DNA of 64,000 bases from Pseudomonas segetis (GCF_900188155.1 NZ_FZOG01000008.1:94025-158024); one strand, 5' to 3'. Shown: positions 17,827 through 25,934, counted from the first letter of the stretch. Notes: a model not told the origin generated them from the sequence alone. Translations and numbers: made by a program.

Positions 17827-17856
17827 AAAACACCCACAAGCCCCGGGCTTGCGGGT
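17827..17856 (-). terminator. Attenuator-like terminator between dctP and dctQ
   Basis: On the minus strand an 11-bp stem (ACCCGCAAGCC / GGCTTGTGGGT, one G-T pair) with a 3-base loop is followed by GTTTT. It fills most of the 48-base gap between the receptor gene and the permease genes. Partial termination here would give more periplasmic receptor than membrane permease, a common need in binding-protein transporters. Confidence 0.6.
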
Positions 17857-17865
17857 CACACAGGA

Positions 17866-18864
17866 TCAGGGTTTGGCGATGGCGTCTTCGGCAGCCTTCA
17901 TCAACTGCGGGCCAATTTTCGGCGCCCAGCTTTGCTTGACGCTTTGCGTGGCCTCAACGAACGCGCTGCGCTCGGCATCACTAAGCTCCACCACTTCCAC
18001 ACCGCGCGAACGGATATCAGCCAAGCGTTGTGCCTGCTGGCCACGCGACAGCTCGATCTCCCACTTGCCAGCATCCAGAGCAGCTTGGCTCAGCAGTTCG
18101 CGATCGGCTTCAGGCAGGCCTTTCCAGACCCGCTGGTTGACCGCAAAGATCAGGGGATCAGCCATGTAGTGCCAAAGCGTCAGGTACTTTTGACCCACCT
18201 GATCAACCCGCGCGACGTCGAACACCGAGATCGGGTTTTCCTGGCCATCAACCGCACCAGTGGTCAATGCTGGCTTGGCATCTGACCAGCTCATTTGCGT
18301 TGGATTGGCGCCCAGCGCAGTGAAGGTATCCTGGAACAAGGGCGAACCCACTACCCGGATTTTCAAGCCAGCAAGATCAGCCGGTGCACGCAGAGGCTTG
18401 ACCGAGTTGGACAGTTCACGAAAGCCGTTCTCGCCCCAGGCCAAGGGCATGATGCCGCGCTTCTCGATAGCAGCGAAGGCCAGCTTGCCCGCCTCGCCCT
18501 GGGTAATGGCATCCAGGTCGGCGTTATCCTTCATCAGGAAGGGAACCGAGAACAGATTGAGTTCCGGCACCTGTGGCGACCAGTTGATGGTCGAGCCAAC
18601 CGCCATATCAATCAGCCCGGAGCGCATGGCCGAAAACTCCTTGGTCTGGTCGCCGGCAACCAGTTGAGCGTTCGGATAGACCCGCAGGGTGATGCGTCCT
18701 TCAGAGCGTTCCTTGACCAGGTCTGCCCATTTCTGCGCAGCCTGTCCCCACGGAAATGCATCCGAGAGGACGGTTGAAACTGAGTATTCGCGCGCCTGGG
18801 CAGTCATGGCTACGGACAAGGCAGCGGCAGTTGCCAGCAGCGTAAAGCAACGGGGAAATTTCAT
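17866..18864 (-). CDS. dctP: TRAP transporter periplasmic substrate-binding protein (DctP)
   Basis: The 332-residue protein has a signal peptide (cleavage at MTAQA-REYSV) and the DctP fold with 'GQAAQKWADLVKERSEGRITLRVYPNAQL', written here as residues ~38-66, and the arginine-containing ligand motif 'LAGLKIRVVGSPLF'. The arginine usually binds the carboxylate of the substrate, so a C4-dicarboxylate, keto acid or sugar acid is likely. It is the first gene of the leftward TRAP operon. The divergent neighbour is a sigma54 activator, but its operators are placed for the GntP operon instead. Confidence 0.9.
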   Translation of the reverse strand: MKFPRCFTLLATAAALSVAMTAQAREYSVSTVLSDAFPWGQAAQKWADLVKERSEGRITLRVYPNAQLVAGDQTKEFSAMRSGLIDMAVGSTINWSPQVPELNLFSVPFLMKDNADLDAITQGEAGKLAFAAIEKRGIMPLAWGENGFRELSNSVKPLRAPADLAGLKIRVVGSPLFQDTFTALGANPTQMSWSDAKPALTTGAVDGQENPISVFDVARVDQVGQKYLTLWHYMADPLIFAVNQRVWKGLPEADRELLSQAALDAGKWEIELSRGQQAQRLADIRSRGVEVVELSDAERSAFVEATQSVKQSWAPKIGPQLMKAAEDAIAKP

Positions 18865-18981
18865 CGGGCATCCTTGATGTGGATCGATATCGTTTTTTTA
18901 TTTAGTAAGGCTCAAGGCTCGATCACAGCATTCAAAACTGTGTTCGGCAGATCCAGCGGCGAGCGGATGAGTCGCCTGGGT

Positions 18982-18996
18982 GTGCCGGGTCGGCAC
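18982..18996. promoter_or_regulatory. Palindrome upstream of dctP
   Basis: The 15-bp inverted repeat GTGCCG-GGT-CGGCAC lies about 120 bases before the dctP start and may be an operator. On the minus strand it also shows GG and GC ten bases apart, but the sequence around them fits the sigma54 consensus poorly. Nothing else notable is seen in the 335-base gap 18865-19199. Confidence 0.3.
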
Positions 18997-19199
18997 CAAA
19001 TGCACGCATTTATGCGTTGAAACCGCTCGTTTGACCTTGTGAGTCACGAACGGCTCGCCAGCGGCTAGCGCATAGCCTACTAACTATCTCAAATGCCCGC
19101 ATAAAGTGCCATTATCAAAAGGCATGATGCGCCTGCTTTGGACAACAGGCCTTGGCGCTGGCCATAATCGCCCGATTGCTTTTCAGGATGCTGCCGGCG

Positions 19200-20678
19200 A
19201 TGACTATTTCCCGCGAAGACCTCGACCACGATGGCTTGATCGTCGGCGTCTCACCCGAGCGCTTTCGCGCCGTGGCCATGCCACTATTGTTCGATCACCT
19301 CAATGCGCAGTGCGAAGGCACCATTGCGGTTAACCGCCAGGCGCGAATTGTCTGGATAAACGACAAGTACGCCCAAAAGGTGGGCATAAGCGATGTCCGC
19401 AGCGTCCTGGGCAAGGACATCGAAGACGTCTTGCCTGCCAGCAAGTTGCGTGAAGTGGTAGAGAGCGGCCAGCCAAGCATGTTGGATCTGATGGCCTTTG
19501 GGGATGAGCACTTTGTCGTCACGCGAATTCCGTTACGCGACGAGGACGGCACCATGGTCGGCGCACTTGGCTTCGTGCTGTTTGACCGCGCCCGGCACTT
19601 GAAGCCCTTGATGGCCAAATACAACAGCCTGCAAAACCAGTTGCTCGCCACTCAGCATGAGCTGGCCAAGGCCCGGCGTGCGCGCTACACCATCGCCGGT
19701 TTTATTGGTGCCAGCCACGCGGCCAGCGAAGTCAAACGTCAGGCCCGGCGTGCCGCGCAACTGGATGCAACTGTATTGCTGCGTGGCGAAACCGGCACCG
19801 GCAAGGAATTGCTGGCCCAGGGCATTCACAACCTATCGCCAAGGGCAAACGGTGCCTTTGTTGCAGTCAATGTCGCGGCTATTCCGGAAACGCTGGTCGA
19901 GGCCGAGCTATTTGGTACAGCTCCCGGGGCCTACACCGGCGCTGATCGCAAAGCGCGCATTGGCAAGTTCGAACTGGCCGATGGCGGCACCTTGTTTCTC
20001 GATGAAATAGGCGATTTGCCCATGCCGCTACAGGCCAAGCTGCTGCGTGTGCTGCAAGAGCAGGAAGTGGAGCCGCTGGGCTCGAACCAGGTGAAACCCT
20101 TGAGCGTAAGGGTGATTGCGGCCACCCATATCGACCTGGAAGCCAAGGTCGCCAATGGGCAGTTCCGTGACGACCTGTATTACCGCCTCAATGTACTGAG
20201 CCTGAATGTGCCGGCGCTGCGTGAGCGTCGTGAAGACATTCCTGCGCTGGTCGAACATCTGCTCGATGACATCGCCAATCGTTCGGGGCAGGCACCCATG
20301 GAGCTTAGCGATGGCGCCCTACAACTGTTGACCAGGCAGTTATGGCCGGGCAATGTCCGTGAATTGCGCAACTTGCTGGAACGGGTGCAGCTCGCGGCTG
20401 AAGGCACCCTGCTCGATGCACAGTTGATCCAACCGCTGCTCAGTTCATCCGCTCCGAGCCTCTCTGTGCTGGCCGATGTACCAGCCCAATCGACACCGCC
20501 AGCGCACGAGCATCAAGCGCCCCCACTGGCCCACAGCCTTGCACAGGCAGAACGCCAAGCCTTGCAGGTGGCCCTTGCCGCCTGCTCCGGCAACCGCAGG
20601 CAAGCGGCCATCCAGCTGGGAATATCCCGTGCCAGCCTCTACAACAAGCTGCAACAGCACGGCCTGGCCGAGCGCTGA
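19200..20678 (+). CDS. Sigma54-dependent enhancer-binding protein, PAS-AAA-Fis type
   Basis: Taken from the ATG at 19200 the protein has 492 residues; an ATG at 19188 is also possible. An N-terminal PAS-like sensory region (residues ~35-140) is followed by a complete AAA+ domain: Walker A GETGTGKE (~196-203), the sigma54-contact loop as GAYTGA (~243-248, Tyr in place of Phe, a known working variant) and Walker B GGTLFLDEIG (~262-271). A Fis-type helix-turn-helix closes the protein ('NRRQAAIQLGISRASLYNKL'). Two 18-bp palindromes and a good sigma54 promoter follow directly downstream in front of the GntP permease gene, which makes that operon the likely target. Confidence 0.9.
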   Translation: MTISREDLDHDGLIVGVSPERFRAVAMPLLFDHLNAQCEGTIAVNRQARIVWINDKYAQKVGISDVRSVLGKDIEDVLPASKLREVVESGQPSMLDLMAFGDEHFVVTRIPLRDEDGTMVGALGFVLFDRARHLKPLMAKYNSLQNQLLATQHELAKARRARYTIAGFIGASHAASEVKRQARRAAQLDATVLLRGETGTGKELLAQGIHNLSPRANGAFVAVNVAAIPETLVEAELFGTAPGAYTGADRKARIGKFELADGGTLFLDEIGDLPMPLQAKLLRVLQEQEVEPLGSNQVKPLSVRVIAATHIDLEAKVANGQFRDDLYYRLNVLSLNVPALRERREDIPALVEHLLDDIANRSGQAPMELSDGALQLLTRQLWPGNVRELRNLLERVQLAAEGTLLDAQLIQPLLSSSAPSLSVLADVPAQSTPPAHEHQAPPLAHSLAQAERQALQVALAACSGNRRQAAIQLGISRASLYNKLQQHGLAER

Positions 20679-20702
20679 CTGGGCTGAACGGTGAATGTTT
20701 AA

Positions 20703-20720
20703 TGTCTAGAAAACTAGACA
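20703..20720. promoter_or_regulatory. Upstream activator site 1 for the sigma54 promoter
   Basis: TGTCTAGAAAACTAGACA is a perfect 7-bp inverted repeat with a 4-base centre. It lies 170 bp upstream of the sigma54 promoter and shares TGTC...GACA and total length with the site at 20754. Confidence 0.6.
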
Positions 20721-20753
20721 CCTTAATCGCCAACCGCTCCAAAAAATCATACA

Positions 20754-20771
20754 TGTCCAATTTAATAGACA
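20754..20771. promoter_or_regulatory. Upstream activator site 2 for the sigma54 promoter
   Basis: TGTCCAATTTAATAGACA is an 18-bp imperfect palindrome with the same outer TGTC/GACA as site 1. Its centre is 51 bp from that of site 1, about five helical turns, as expected for paired enhancer sites on the same face of DNA. Confidence 0.55.
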
Positions 20772-20818
20772 GTACCGCTCTCGTCTTTAAATCCAATCCT
20801 ACCGCTCATTGATGCCGG

Positions 20819-20841
20819 AAAGGCCCGTTCTTCGGGCCTTT
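20819..20841 (+). terminator. Terminator of the sigma54 activator gene
   Basis: A 9-bp stem (AAAGGCCCG / CGGGCCTTT) with a 5-base loop lies between the enhancer sites and the sigma54 promoter and would stop read-through from the regulator gene. Confidence 0.6.
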
Positions 20842-20872
20842 CGCCTCAATACAACTAAAGTCTTGAACCACT

Positions 20873-20888
20873 TGGCACAGCTTTCGCT
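20873..20888 (+). promoter_or_regulatory. Sigma54 promoter of the GntP-CoA transferase operon
   Basis: TGGCACAGCTTTCGCT fits the -24/-12 consensus TGGCAC-N5-TTGC(T/A) with only one change in the -12 element, and GG and GC are correctly spaced by ten bases. It lies about 100 bases before the permease start. Confidence 0.75.
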
Positions 20889-20902
20889 CTAGTAAACCCA
20901 GA

Positions 20903-20929
20903 TGTGCGTATGCCTGTCTGTGACGCACA
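20903..20929 (+). promoter_or_regulatory. Inverted repeat in the leader of the GntP gene
   Basis: TGTGCGT and ACGCACA pair across 13 bases just after the expected transcription start of the sigma54 promoter. It could be a leader hairpin or an operator for a second regulator. Confidence 0.35.
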
Positions 20930-20988
20930 GCTTTAGCCGGCCCGCCAACTAGAGCGGCGCCTAAAACAACAACAAAAAGGAATGACCT

Positions 20989-22374
20989 ATGGGTACCCTC
21001 GGTATTCTGATTTCACTCGCACTGTTGATGTACCTCGCTTATCGCGGCATCAATGTGCTGATTCTCGCCCCGTTGCTTGCCCTGCTGGCGCTGCTGTTTT
21101 CCGGCGAAGCCAGCATGCTGCTGCCCACCTACACCCAAGTATTCATGAAGGCCATGGGCGGCTACGTCATCCAGTTCTTCCCGTTATTCCTGCTTGGGGC
21201 ATTATTCGGCAAGTTAATGGACGACTCGGGGTCTGCTCGCGCCATTGCCCATGGCATCGTCGCTAAAGTTGGCAGCGAGCGCGCCATTCTGGCCATTGTG
21301 CTGGCCTGCGGCATTCTCACTTACGGCGGCGTCTCATTGTTCGTGGTGGCATTCGCCGTGTATCCAATTGGCGCCGCCCTGTTTCGCGAGGCGGGTATTC
21401 CCAAGCGCTTGATCCCGGGCGCGATTGCCCTGGGTTCATTTACCTTTACCATGACCGCGCTGCCCGGCACTCCGGCCATCCAGAATGCGATTCCCAACCC
21501 CTTCTTTGGCACCGACGCCTTTGCCGCGCCAGGGCTTGGCATTATTGCCGGCTCCATCATGTTTGGCCTGGGAACCTGGTGGCTGACCTCCCAAGCGCGC
21601 AAACTCAAGGCAGCCGGCGAAGGCTATGGCGAACATCAGGATGACCCGGTTCTGGAAACGCACGCCTACACGCCTAGCTTCTGGCTGGCACTGCTGCCCA
21701 TACTGCTGGTGATTGGCCTGAACTTCCTGATGGCCAAGCAAATCTTGCCAAATATCGATGCCAGCTACCTGGCCAAGCCTGAATTTGGCGGTTTGTCTGA
21801 CGCTAAATCCCTGATTGGTATCTGGGCGATTATCGTGGCCCTGGCCGTCGCGGTTCTGCTGTTGATTGTGCTGCACTGGAAGCGCTGGATGGACCTCAAG
21901 AAAACCGTCAACGAGGGCTCGTTTGGCTCAATGCTGCCGATTTTGAATACTGCTGCCGAAGTCGGTTATGGCACGGTCATCGCTTCCCTGGCAGGCTTCG
22001 TGGTGATCCGCGACCTGGTCTTGGGCGTCTCCGATAACCCGCTGATCTCCGAAGCGGTGGCGGTGAATATCCTGGCCGGTATTACTGGCTCGGCATCCGG
22101 CGGCATGTCCATCGCCCTTAAAACGCTCGGTGAGCAGTACATGACACTGGCCACTTCAGCGGGTATCAGCCCGGAGCTCTTACACCGCGTCGCGGCAATG
22201 GCCTCGGGCTGCATGGATACCTTGCCACATAACGGTGCGGTCATCTCCTTGCTGGCGATCTGCAAGCTCACTCACCGCGAGTCGTACAAGTTCATCTTCG
22301 TCAATACCGTGGCCTTTCCAATGCTTGCATTGGCGGTGGTCATTACCCTCGGCACCCTGTTCGGTAGTTTTTAA
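20989..22374 (+). CDS. GntP-family organic acid permease
   Basis: The 461-residue protein is a polytopic membrane protein of about 12 helices with GntP-type signatures ('FFPLFLLGALFGKLMDDSG', 'LTYGGVSLFVVAFAVYPI', 'ALPGTPAIQNAIP'). It has a strong ribosome-binding site (AAAAAGGAATGACCT). GntP-type permeases import gluconate, hydroxybutyrate or other short organic acids. Since the next gene is a CoA transferase, the substrate is probably a short-chain fatty, keto or hydroxy acid that is activated to its CoA ester after uptake. Confidence 0.88.
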   Translation: MGTLGILISLALLMYLAYRGINVLILAPLLALLALLFSGEASMLLPTYTQVFMKAMGGYVIQFFPLFLLGALFGKLMDDSGSARAIAHGIVAKVGSERAILAIVLACGILTYGGVSLFVVAFAVYPIGAALFREAGIPKRLIPGAIALGSFTFTMTALPGTPAIQNAIPNPFFGTDAFAAPGLGIIAGSIMFGLGTWWLTSQARKLKAAGEGYGEHQDDPVLETHAYTPSFWLALLPILLVIGLNFLMAKQILPNIDASYLAKPEFGGLSDAKSLIGIWAIIVALAVAVLLLIVLHWKRWMDLKKTVNEGSFGSMLPILNTAAEVGYGTVIASLAGFVVIRDLVLGVSDNPLISEAVAVNILAGITGSASGGMSIALKTLGEQYMTLATSAGISPELLHRVAAMASGCMDTLPHNGAVISLLAICKLTHRESYKFIFVNTVAFPMLALAVVITLGTLFGSF

Positions 22375-22456
22375 ACCACAAGCATGCCGGGGTTTTCGAC
22401 CTCGGCATGCTTGGTTCACGCCAGTCTTGGACTTCCTTAGTTTTCGAGTATTCGCC

Positions 22457-24010
22457 ATGAGTAAAGTCATGAGCGCAGCCGCGGCAGTGGCGCGCATAAC
22501 CGATAACAGCAATATCGCCACGGGCGGATTCGTCGGCATCGGGTTTGCCGAAGAAATCGCCATCGCCCTGGAACAGCGTTTTCAACAGGAGCAAAGCCCG
22601 CGCGACCTGACATTGGTGTACGCCGCAGGTCAAGGTGACGGCAAGCAACGTGGCCTCAACCACCTTGCCCACCAGGGGCTTGTGCGTCGGGTTATCGGTG
22701 GCCATTGGGGCCTGGTGCCAGGCTTGCAGAAGCTCGCGGTGGATAACCTCATCGAAGCCTACAACCTGCCGCAAGGAGTAATCTCGCAACTGTTCCGCGA
22801 CATCGCAGCCGGCAAACCCGGGCAACTGTCCAAGGTCGGCCTGGGCACCTTTGTCGACCCGGACTTTGGCGGCGGCAAACTCAACCAGCGTACCCAGGCC
22901 GAGCTGGTGCGCAAGATGCCAATCGATGGCCAGGATTATTTGTTTTACCCGACCTTCCCGATTGATGTCGGCATCGTCCGTGCAACCAGCGCCGACACCG
23001 AAGGAAACCTCAGTTTTGAACGCGAAGCCCTGACCATTGAAAGCCTGGCCATCGCCATGGCTGCGCACAACAGCGGCGGCCTGGTCATTGCACAGGTCGA
23101 GCGTATGGTTGAAAGCGCCACGCTCAATCCGCGAGATGTGAAGATTCCTGGAATCCTGGTCGATTGCATCGTGGTCGCTCAACCAGAAAACCATCAACAG
23201 ACCTTTGCCACAGCTTATAACCCGGCATTCTCCGCCGAAACACGCGTCCCCTTCGACAGCCTCGCGCCCATGCCACTTGAGATACGCAAGCTGATTGCCA
23301 GGCGCGCGGCCATGGAGTTGTCATCTGGCGCCGTGGTCAATCTCGGTATTGGCATGCCCGAGGGTGTTGCGGCCGTTGCAGCCGAGGAAGGCATGATAGA
23401 TATGCTCACGCTCACGGCTGAGCCCGGCGTGATTGGTGGCGTCCCTGCATCAGGACTGGATTTTGGCGCCGCGAGCAATCACAGCGCATTGCTCGACCAG
23501 CCTTATCAATTCGACTTCTACGATGGCGGCGGGCTTGACCTGGCTGTTCTCGGACTTGCCCAGGCCGATGTTGAAGGCAATCTCAACGTATCCAGGTTTG
23601 GCAGTCGCCTGGCGGGTGCTGGCGGTTTTATCAATATCAGCCAGAACGCCAAGCGTGTGGTATTTGTCGGCACCTTTAGTGCGGGCAAGCAGGATATCCA
23701 GATTGTCGATGGGCAACTGAAAATCAATCAGGACGGCGATATGTGCAAGTTCGTCGAACAGGTCGAGCACCGTACATTCTCCGGGCAGCACGCTACCGAG
23801 CGCGGACAACCTGTGCTGTACGTTACCGAGCGCTGCGTGTTCCAACTCACAGCGCAGGGCCTGGAGCTGATAGAAATAGCCCCCGGTGTAGACCTGCAGC
23901 GCGATATATTGCAGCGCATGGCATTCGCCCCCATTGTACGCAACCCCAAGCTGATGGACGCCAGGCTGTTCGCCGAAGGTGCCATGGGCCTGAAAGCAAC
24001 GCTGGCTTGA
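22457..24010 (+). CDS. Acyl-CoA:acetate/3-ketoacid CoA transferase, fused alpha and beta parts
   Basis: From the ATG at 22457 the protein has 517 residues. The N-terminal half has the alpha-type 'SNIATGGFVGIGFAEE' and 'DLTLVYAAGQGDG', and the C-terminal half has the beta-type 'VVNLGIGMPEGVA' with the catalytic glutamate at about position 322 in 'TAEPGVIGG'. This fused form is found in propionate and YdiF-type CoA transferases, which move CoA between acetyl- or succinyl-CoA and short acids. It lies 82 bases after the permease gene, with no terminator between, so the pair forms an uptake-and-activation module under the sigma54 promoter. Acetoacetate or hydroxybutyrate use, as with HbcR-controlled genes, is a plausible guess. 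Confidence 0.88.
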   Translation: MSKVMSAAAAVARITDNSNIATGGFVGIGFAEEIAIALEQRFQQEQSPRDLTLVYAAGQGDGKQRGLNHLAHQGLVRRVIGGHWGLVPGLQKLAVDNLIEAYNLPQGVISQLFRDIAAGKPGQLSKVGLGTFVDPDFGGGKLNQRTQAELVRKMPIDGQDYLFYPTFPIDVGIVRATSADTEGNLSFEREALTIESLAIAMAAHNSGGLVIAQVERMVESATLNPRDVKIPGILVDCIVVAQPENHQQTFATAYNPAFSAETRVPFDSLAPMPLEIRKLIARRAAMELSSGAVVNLGIGMPEGVAAVAAEEGMIDMLTLTAEPGVIGGVPASGLDFGAASNHSALLDQPYQFDFYDGGGLDLAVLGLAQADVEGNLNVSRFGSRLAGAGGFINISQNAKRVVFVGTFSAGKQDIQIVDGQLKINQDGDMCKFVEQVEHRTFSGQHATERGQPVLYVTERCVFQLTAQGLELIEIAPGVDLQRDILQRMAFAPIVRNPKLMDARLFAEGAMGLKATLA

Positions 24011-24096
24011 GGATTAGCAGCGCGCCCACCGGGCCTTGCCAGCCTGGCCTGATCCACTCGCAGAGTGAATGCCCTGATGTGGTTCAGGCCCAGAAA

Positions 24097-24135
24097 TGAA
24101 AACACCCTGCGAGAACTTCGTCTTCGCAGGGTGTT
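24097..24135 (-). terminator. Two-way terminator between CoA transferase and YqaE genes
   Basis: A 12-bp stem (AACACCCTGCGA / TCGCAGGGTGTT) is followed on the minus strand by TTTTCATTT, fitting termination of the leftward YqaE gene. It can also stop the rightward operon. A second perfect 9-bp hairpin (ACGCCGCAC / GTGCGGCGT) lies at 24149-24171. Confidence 0.7.
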
Positions 24136-24183
24136 GGATGACTCTCCAACGCCGCACATCAAGTGCGGCGTCAGGCGCTGCAC

Positions 24184-24342
24184 TCAACGCTTGGCAATAA
24201 TCCAGACGGCGTGAACGATACCTGGAATGTAACCGCACAAGGTCAACAGGATATTCAGCCAGAAAGCGCCTCCCAGGCCGACTTGCAGGAAAACACCAAG
24301 TGGCGGTAACAAAATGGCGATCAAAATTCGGATCAGATCCAT
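24184..24342 (-). CDS. YqaE/Pmp3-family small membrane protein
   Basis: This 52-residue protein starts at the ATG at 24342, preceded by AAGGAG at ideal distance. It has two membrane helices and the family pattern 'ILLPPLGVFLQVGLGGAFWLN' (residues ~9-29) then 'LTLCGYIPGIVHAVWII'. Pmp3/YqaE proteins are stress-linked plasma-membrane proteolipids that affect ion balance in yeast and plants; in bacteria the function is poorly known. Confidence 0.9.
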   Translation of the reverse strand: MDLIRILIAILLPPLGVFLQVGLGGAFWLNILLTLCGYIPGIVHAVWIIAKR

Positions 24343-24502
24343 TGAAAAGCTCCTTTGTGGATGCCCCGGCATTGGGTACGTAAATTTTGACTCGTCATTG
24401 CCCCGACAGTTCAGCCTGTGTGTGTTTACTCAGCGCCATCCCTGGCAACGGCGTCCAGCAAACAGTGGCTGAAACCGGCGCCGCATATACCTCCGGACCA
24501 GG

Positions 24503-24742
24503 TTAAGGCTGCAAGCGATTTACCGCTTTGGACTGTCTTGCAGTACCGCCCAATTGGCGATTTAGCTGCTCGACCAGGGTAATGACCCCAGCAATTTTCT
24601 GATGGATACCGGGCCTTTCCACGGCTGCGGTTTCTTGCTTCGCGATTGTGTCAAACGCCAACAATTGGCCCGGGCATTCTTCAGCTTCTAGCTGCTGTGC
24701 CGGGTCGAACAAATCAAAGTGGGTGAGCCTGTAGGTATTCAT
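24503..24742 (-). CDS. Hypothetical protein, 79 residues
   Basis: The frame is supported by AAGGAG seven bases before the ATG. The protein is soluble, begins 'MNTYRLTHFDLFDPAQQLEAE' (first 20 residues shown as MNTYRLTHFDLFDPAQQLEA) and contains a probable helix with Glu and Gln. No family is recognised. It runs in the same direction as the YqaE gene, 160 bases upstream of it. Confidence 0.6.
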   Translation of the reverse strand: MNTYRLTHFDLFDPAQQLEAEECPGQLLAFDTIAKQETAAVERPGIHQKIAGVITLVEQLNRQLGGTARQSKAVNRLQP

Positions 24743-25006
24743 GGTGTTCTCCTTGAAGGCTTCATGGGTTAGAGCTCAGGAGGCAGTTCAGCTAAAAAAA
24801 CGTGCAAAACCCCAGGCTGTATCCTGAGGCGAAGTTTTTTTGTAATTTGAATATCCACACAATTAATGACAATTGCACAACAGGTTCCGCCCTTTTCTGC
24901 TTAGGTTCAAACCTTTGCGAAATACGACTGTCAAGCTTTTGTAGCTATAGTCTGTTCTACCGCATCCGTAGAGCTGCGTTTCCATTAATCAGCAGAGAGA
25001 GCATTT

Positions 25007-25567
25007 ATGAGCAAGCAATACACCGTCGCCGTCTTGGTCGGCAGCCTGCGCAAAGCTTCGATCAATCGCAAACTTGCACTGGCCCTGGCTGATCTGGCTC
25101 CCCCGTCATTACAGTTGAAGATCATCGAAATCGGAGCCTTGCCGCTGTACAACGAAGACATCGATGTCGAACCCGCACCGGACGCCTACACCGAGTTTCG
25201 CAATCAAGTTAAGGCAACCGACGCACTGCTGTTCGTCACTCCCGAGTACAACCGCTCGGTGCCTGCCCCAATGAAGAACGCTATTGATGTGGGCTCGCGT
25301 CCTTACGGCCAGAGTGTATTCAGTGACAAGCCAGGTGCGGTGCTAAGCGCATCGCCGGGCGCCGTTGGCGGCTTTGGCGCCAACCATCACCTGCGCCAGT
25401 CAATGGTATTTCTCAATGTGCAAATGATGCAGCAACCAGAAGCCTATCTGGGCGGTGCCGGCAGTTTCTTCGACGACAACGGCCAGCTCAGCGACAGCGT
25501 CAAACCTTTCCTGCAAAAGTTTATCGACGCCTATGCAAAGTGGGTCGAACTGCACCACAAGGCCTGA
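25007..25567 (+). CDS. NAD(P)H-dependent FMN reductase (chromate/azo/quinone reductase type)
   Basis: The 186-residue flavodoxin-like protein has the FMN phosphate loop 'GSLRKASINRKLA' (residues ~12-24) and the diagnostic 'PEYNRSVPAPMKNAID' (~80-95), as in ChrR, YieF and ArsH-related NADPH:FMN reductases. It reduces quinones, and by side activity chromate or azo dyes, and is usually linked to oxidative stress defence. It has its own ribosome-binding site (GCAGAGAGAGC). A small 7-bp hairpin follows at 25578-25598. Confidence 0.88.
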   Translation: MSKQYTVAVLVGSLRKASINRKLALALADLAPPSLQLKIIEIGALPLYNEDIDVEPAPDAYTEFRNQVKATDALLFVTPEYNRSVPAPMKNAIDVGSRPYGQSVFSDKPGAVLSASPGAVGGFGANHHLRQSMVFLNVQMMQQPEAYLGGAGSFFDDNGQLSDSVKPFLQKFIDAYAKWVELHHKA

Positions 25568-25641
25568 GTAAAGAGGTGCGCCGCTATTGTTGCGGCGCCC
25601 CCAGGACAAAGGGGCTGGAGCTTGCAAAAAGCAAACCCCGG

Positions 25642-25770
25642 AAAAAAGAAAACCCCGCTTTAAAAGCGAGGTTCATGCAGACTGTATCCGATCTTCCTTG
25701 ACCTGCTTGCCATCCTGGCAGGCATTCCATCGTATCCATGATAGTAATACGTGCTTCCTGCACTACGTCC
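25642..25770 (-). ncRNA. Rsm-type (RsmX/Y/Z-like) CsrA/RsmA-binding small RNA
   Basis: The minus strand from about 25770 to 25642 contains seven GGA triplets within roughly 100 bases. Three lie in the loops of short hairpins: GTGC-AGGAA-GCAC, TGCC-AGGAT-GGCA and GGTC-AAGGAA-GATC, the hallmark of RNAs that titrate RsmA/CsrA proteins. The transcript would end in a strong intrinsic terminator (AACCTCGCTTT / AAAGCGGGGTT stem, then TTTTCTTTTTT). A GacA-like box lies about 65 bases upstream of the expected start, and a TTGCCT/AATTAG promoter fits between. The 5' end is approximate. Which of RsmX, Y or Z it corresponds to cannot be decided by eye. Confidence 0.75.
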
Positions 25771-25829
25771 ACGCGATCTAATTTAGGCTATTGCCGTTAT
25801 AGGCAACAGGGCTAAAACATGACGCTGCT

Positions 25830-25847
25830 TGTAAGCATTTCGCTATA
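25830..25847 (-). promoter_or_regulatory. GacA-like upstream activating box of the Rsm RNA
   Basis: The plus strand reads TGTAAG-CATTTC-GCTATA; the first half is a perfect GacA half-site (TGTAAG-N6-CTTACA) and the second half is degenerate. Its position about 65-70 bases before the expected RNA start fits the known layout of rsm genes. Confidence 0.55.
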
Positions 25848-25934
25848 TAAAACCAACCAAGCGTTTGATCGGCTTGCGTTCTTCTGCGATTTTGCTCACA
25901 TTTACATAAAACAATCAGACTAACGCCAACTGCC

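Noticed and set aside
18984..18997. Possible sigma54 promoter for the TRAP operon (GG-N10-GC on the minus strand)
   Set aside because: Only the spacing fits; flanking bases do not match TGGCAC or TTGC, and the site coincides with a palindrome that is a simpler explanation. It is listed only as a palindrome.
24149..24171. REP-type repeat at a GC-rich palindrome
   Set aside because: The 9-bp hairpin occurs once here and no second related copy was found in the window, so it is treated as a simple hairpin near a terminator.
25584..25772. Minus-strand 62-codon frame overlapping the Rsm-type RNA
   Set aside because: It runs straight through the RNA terminator hairpin and T-run and has no family resemblance; the GGA hairpins explain the sequence better.
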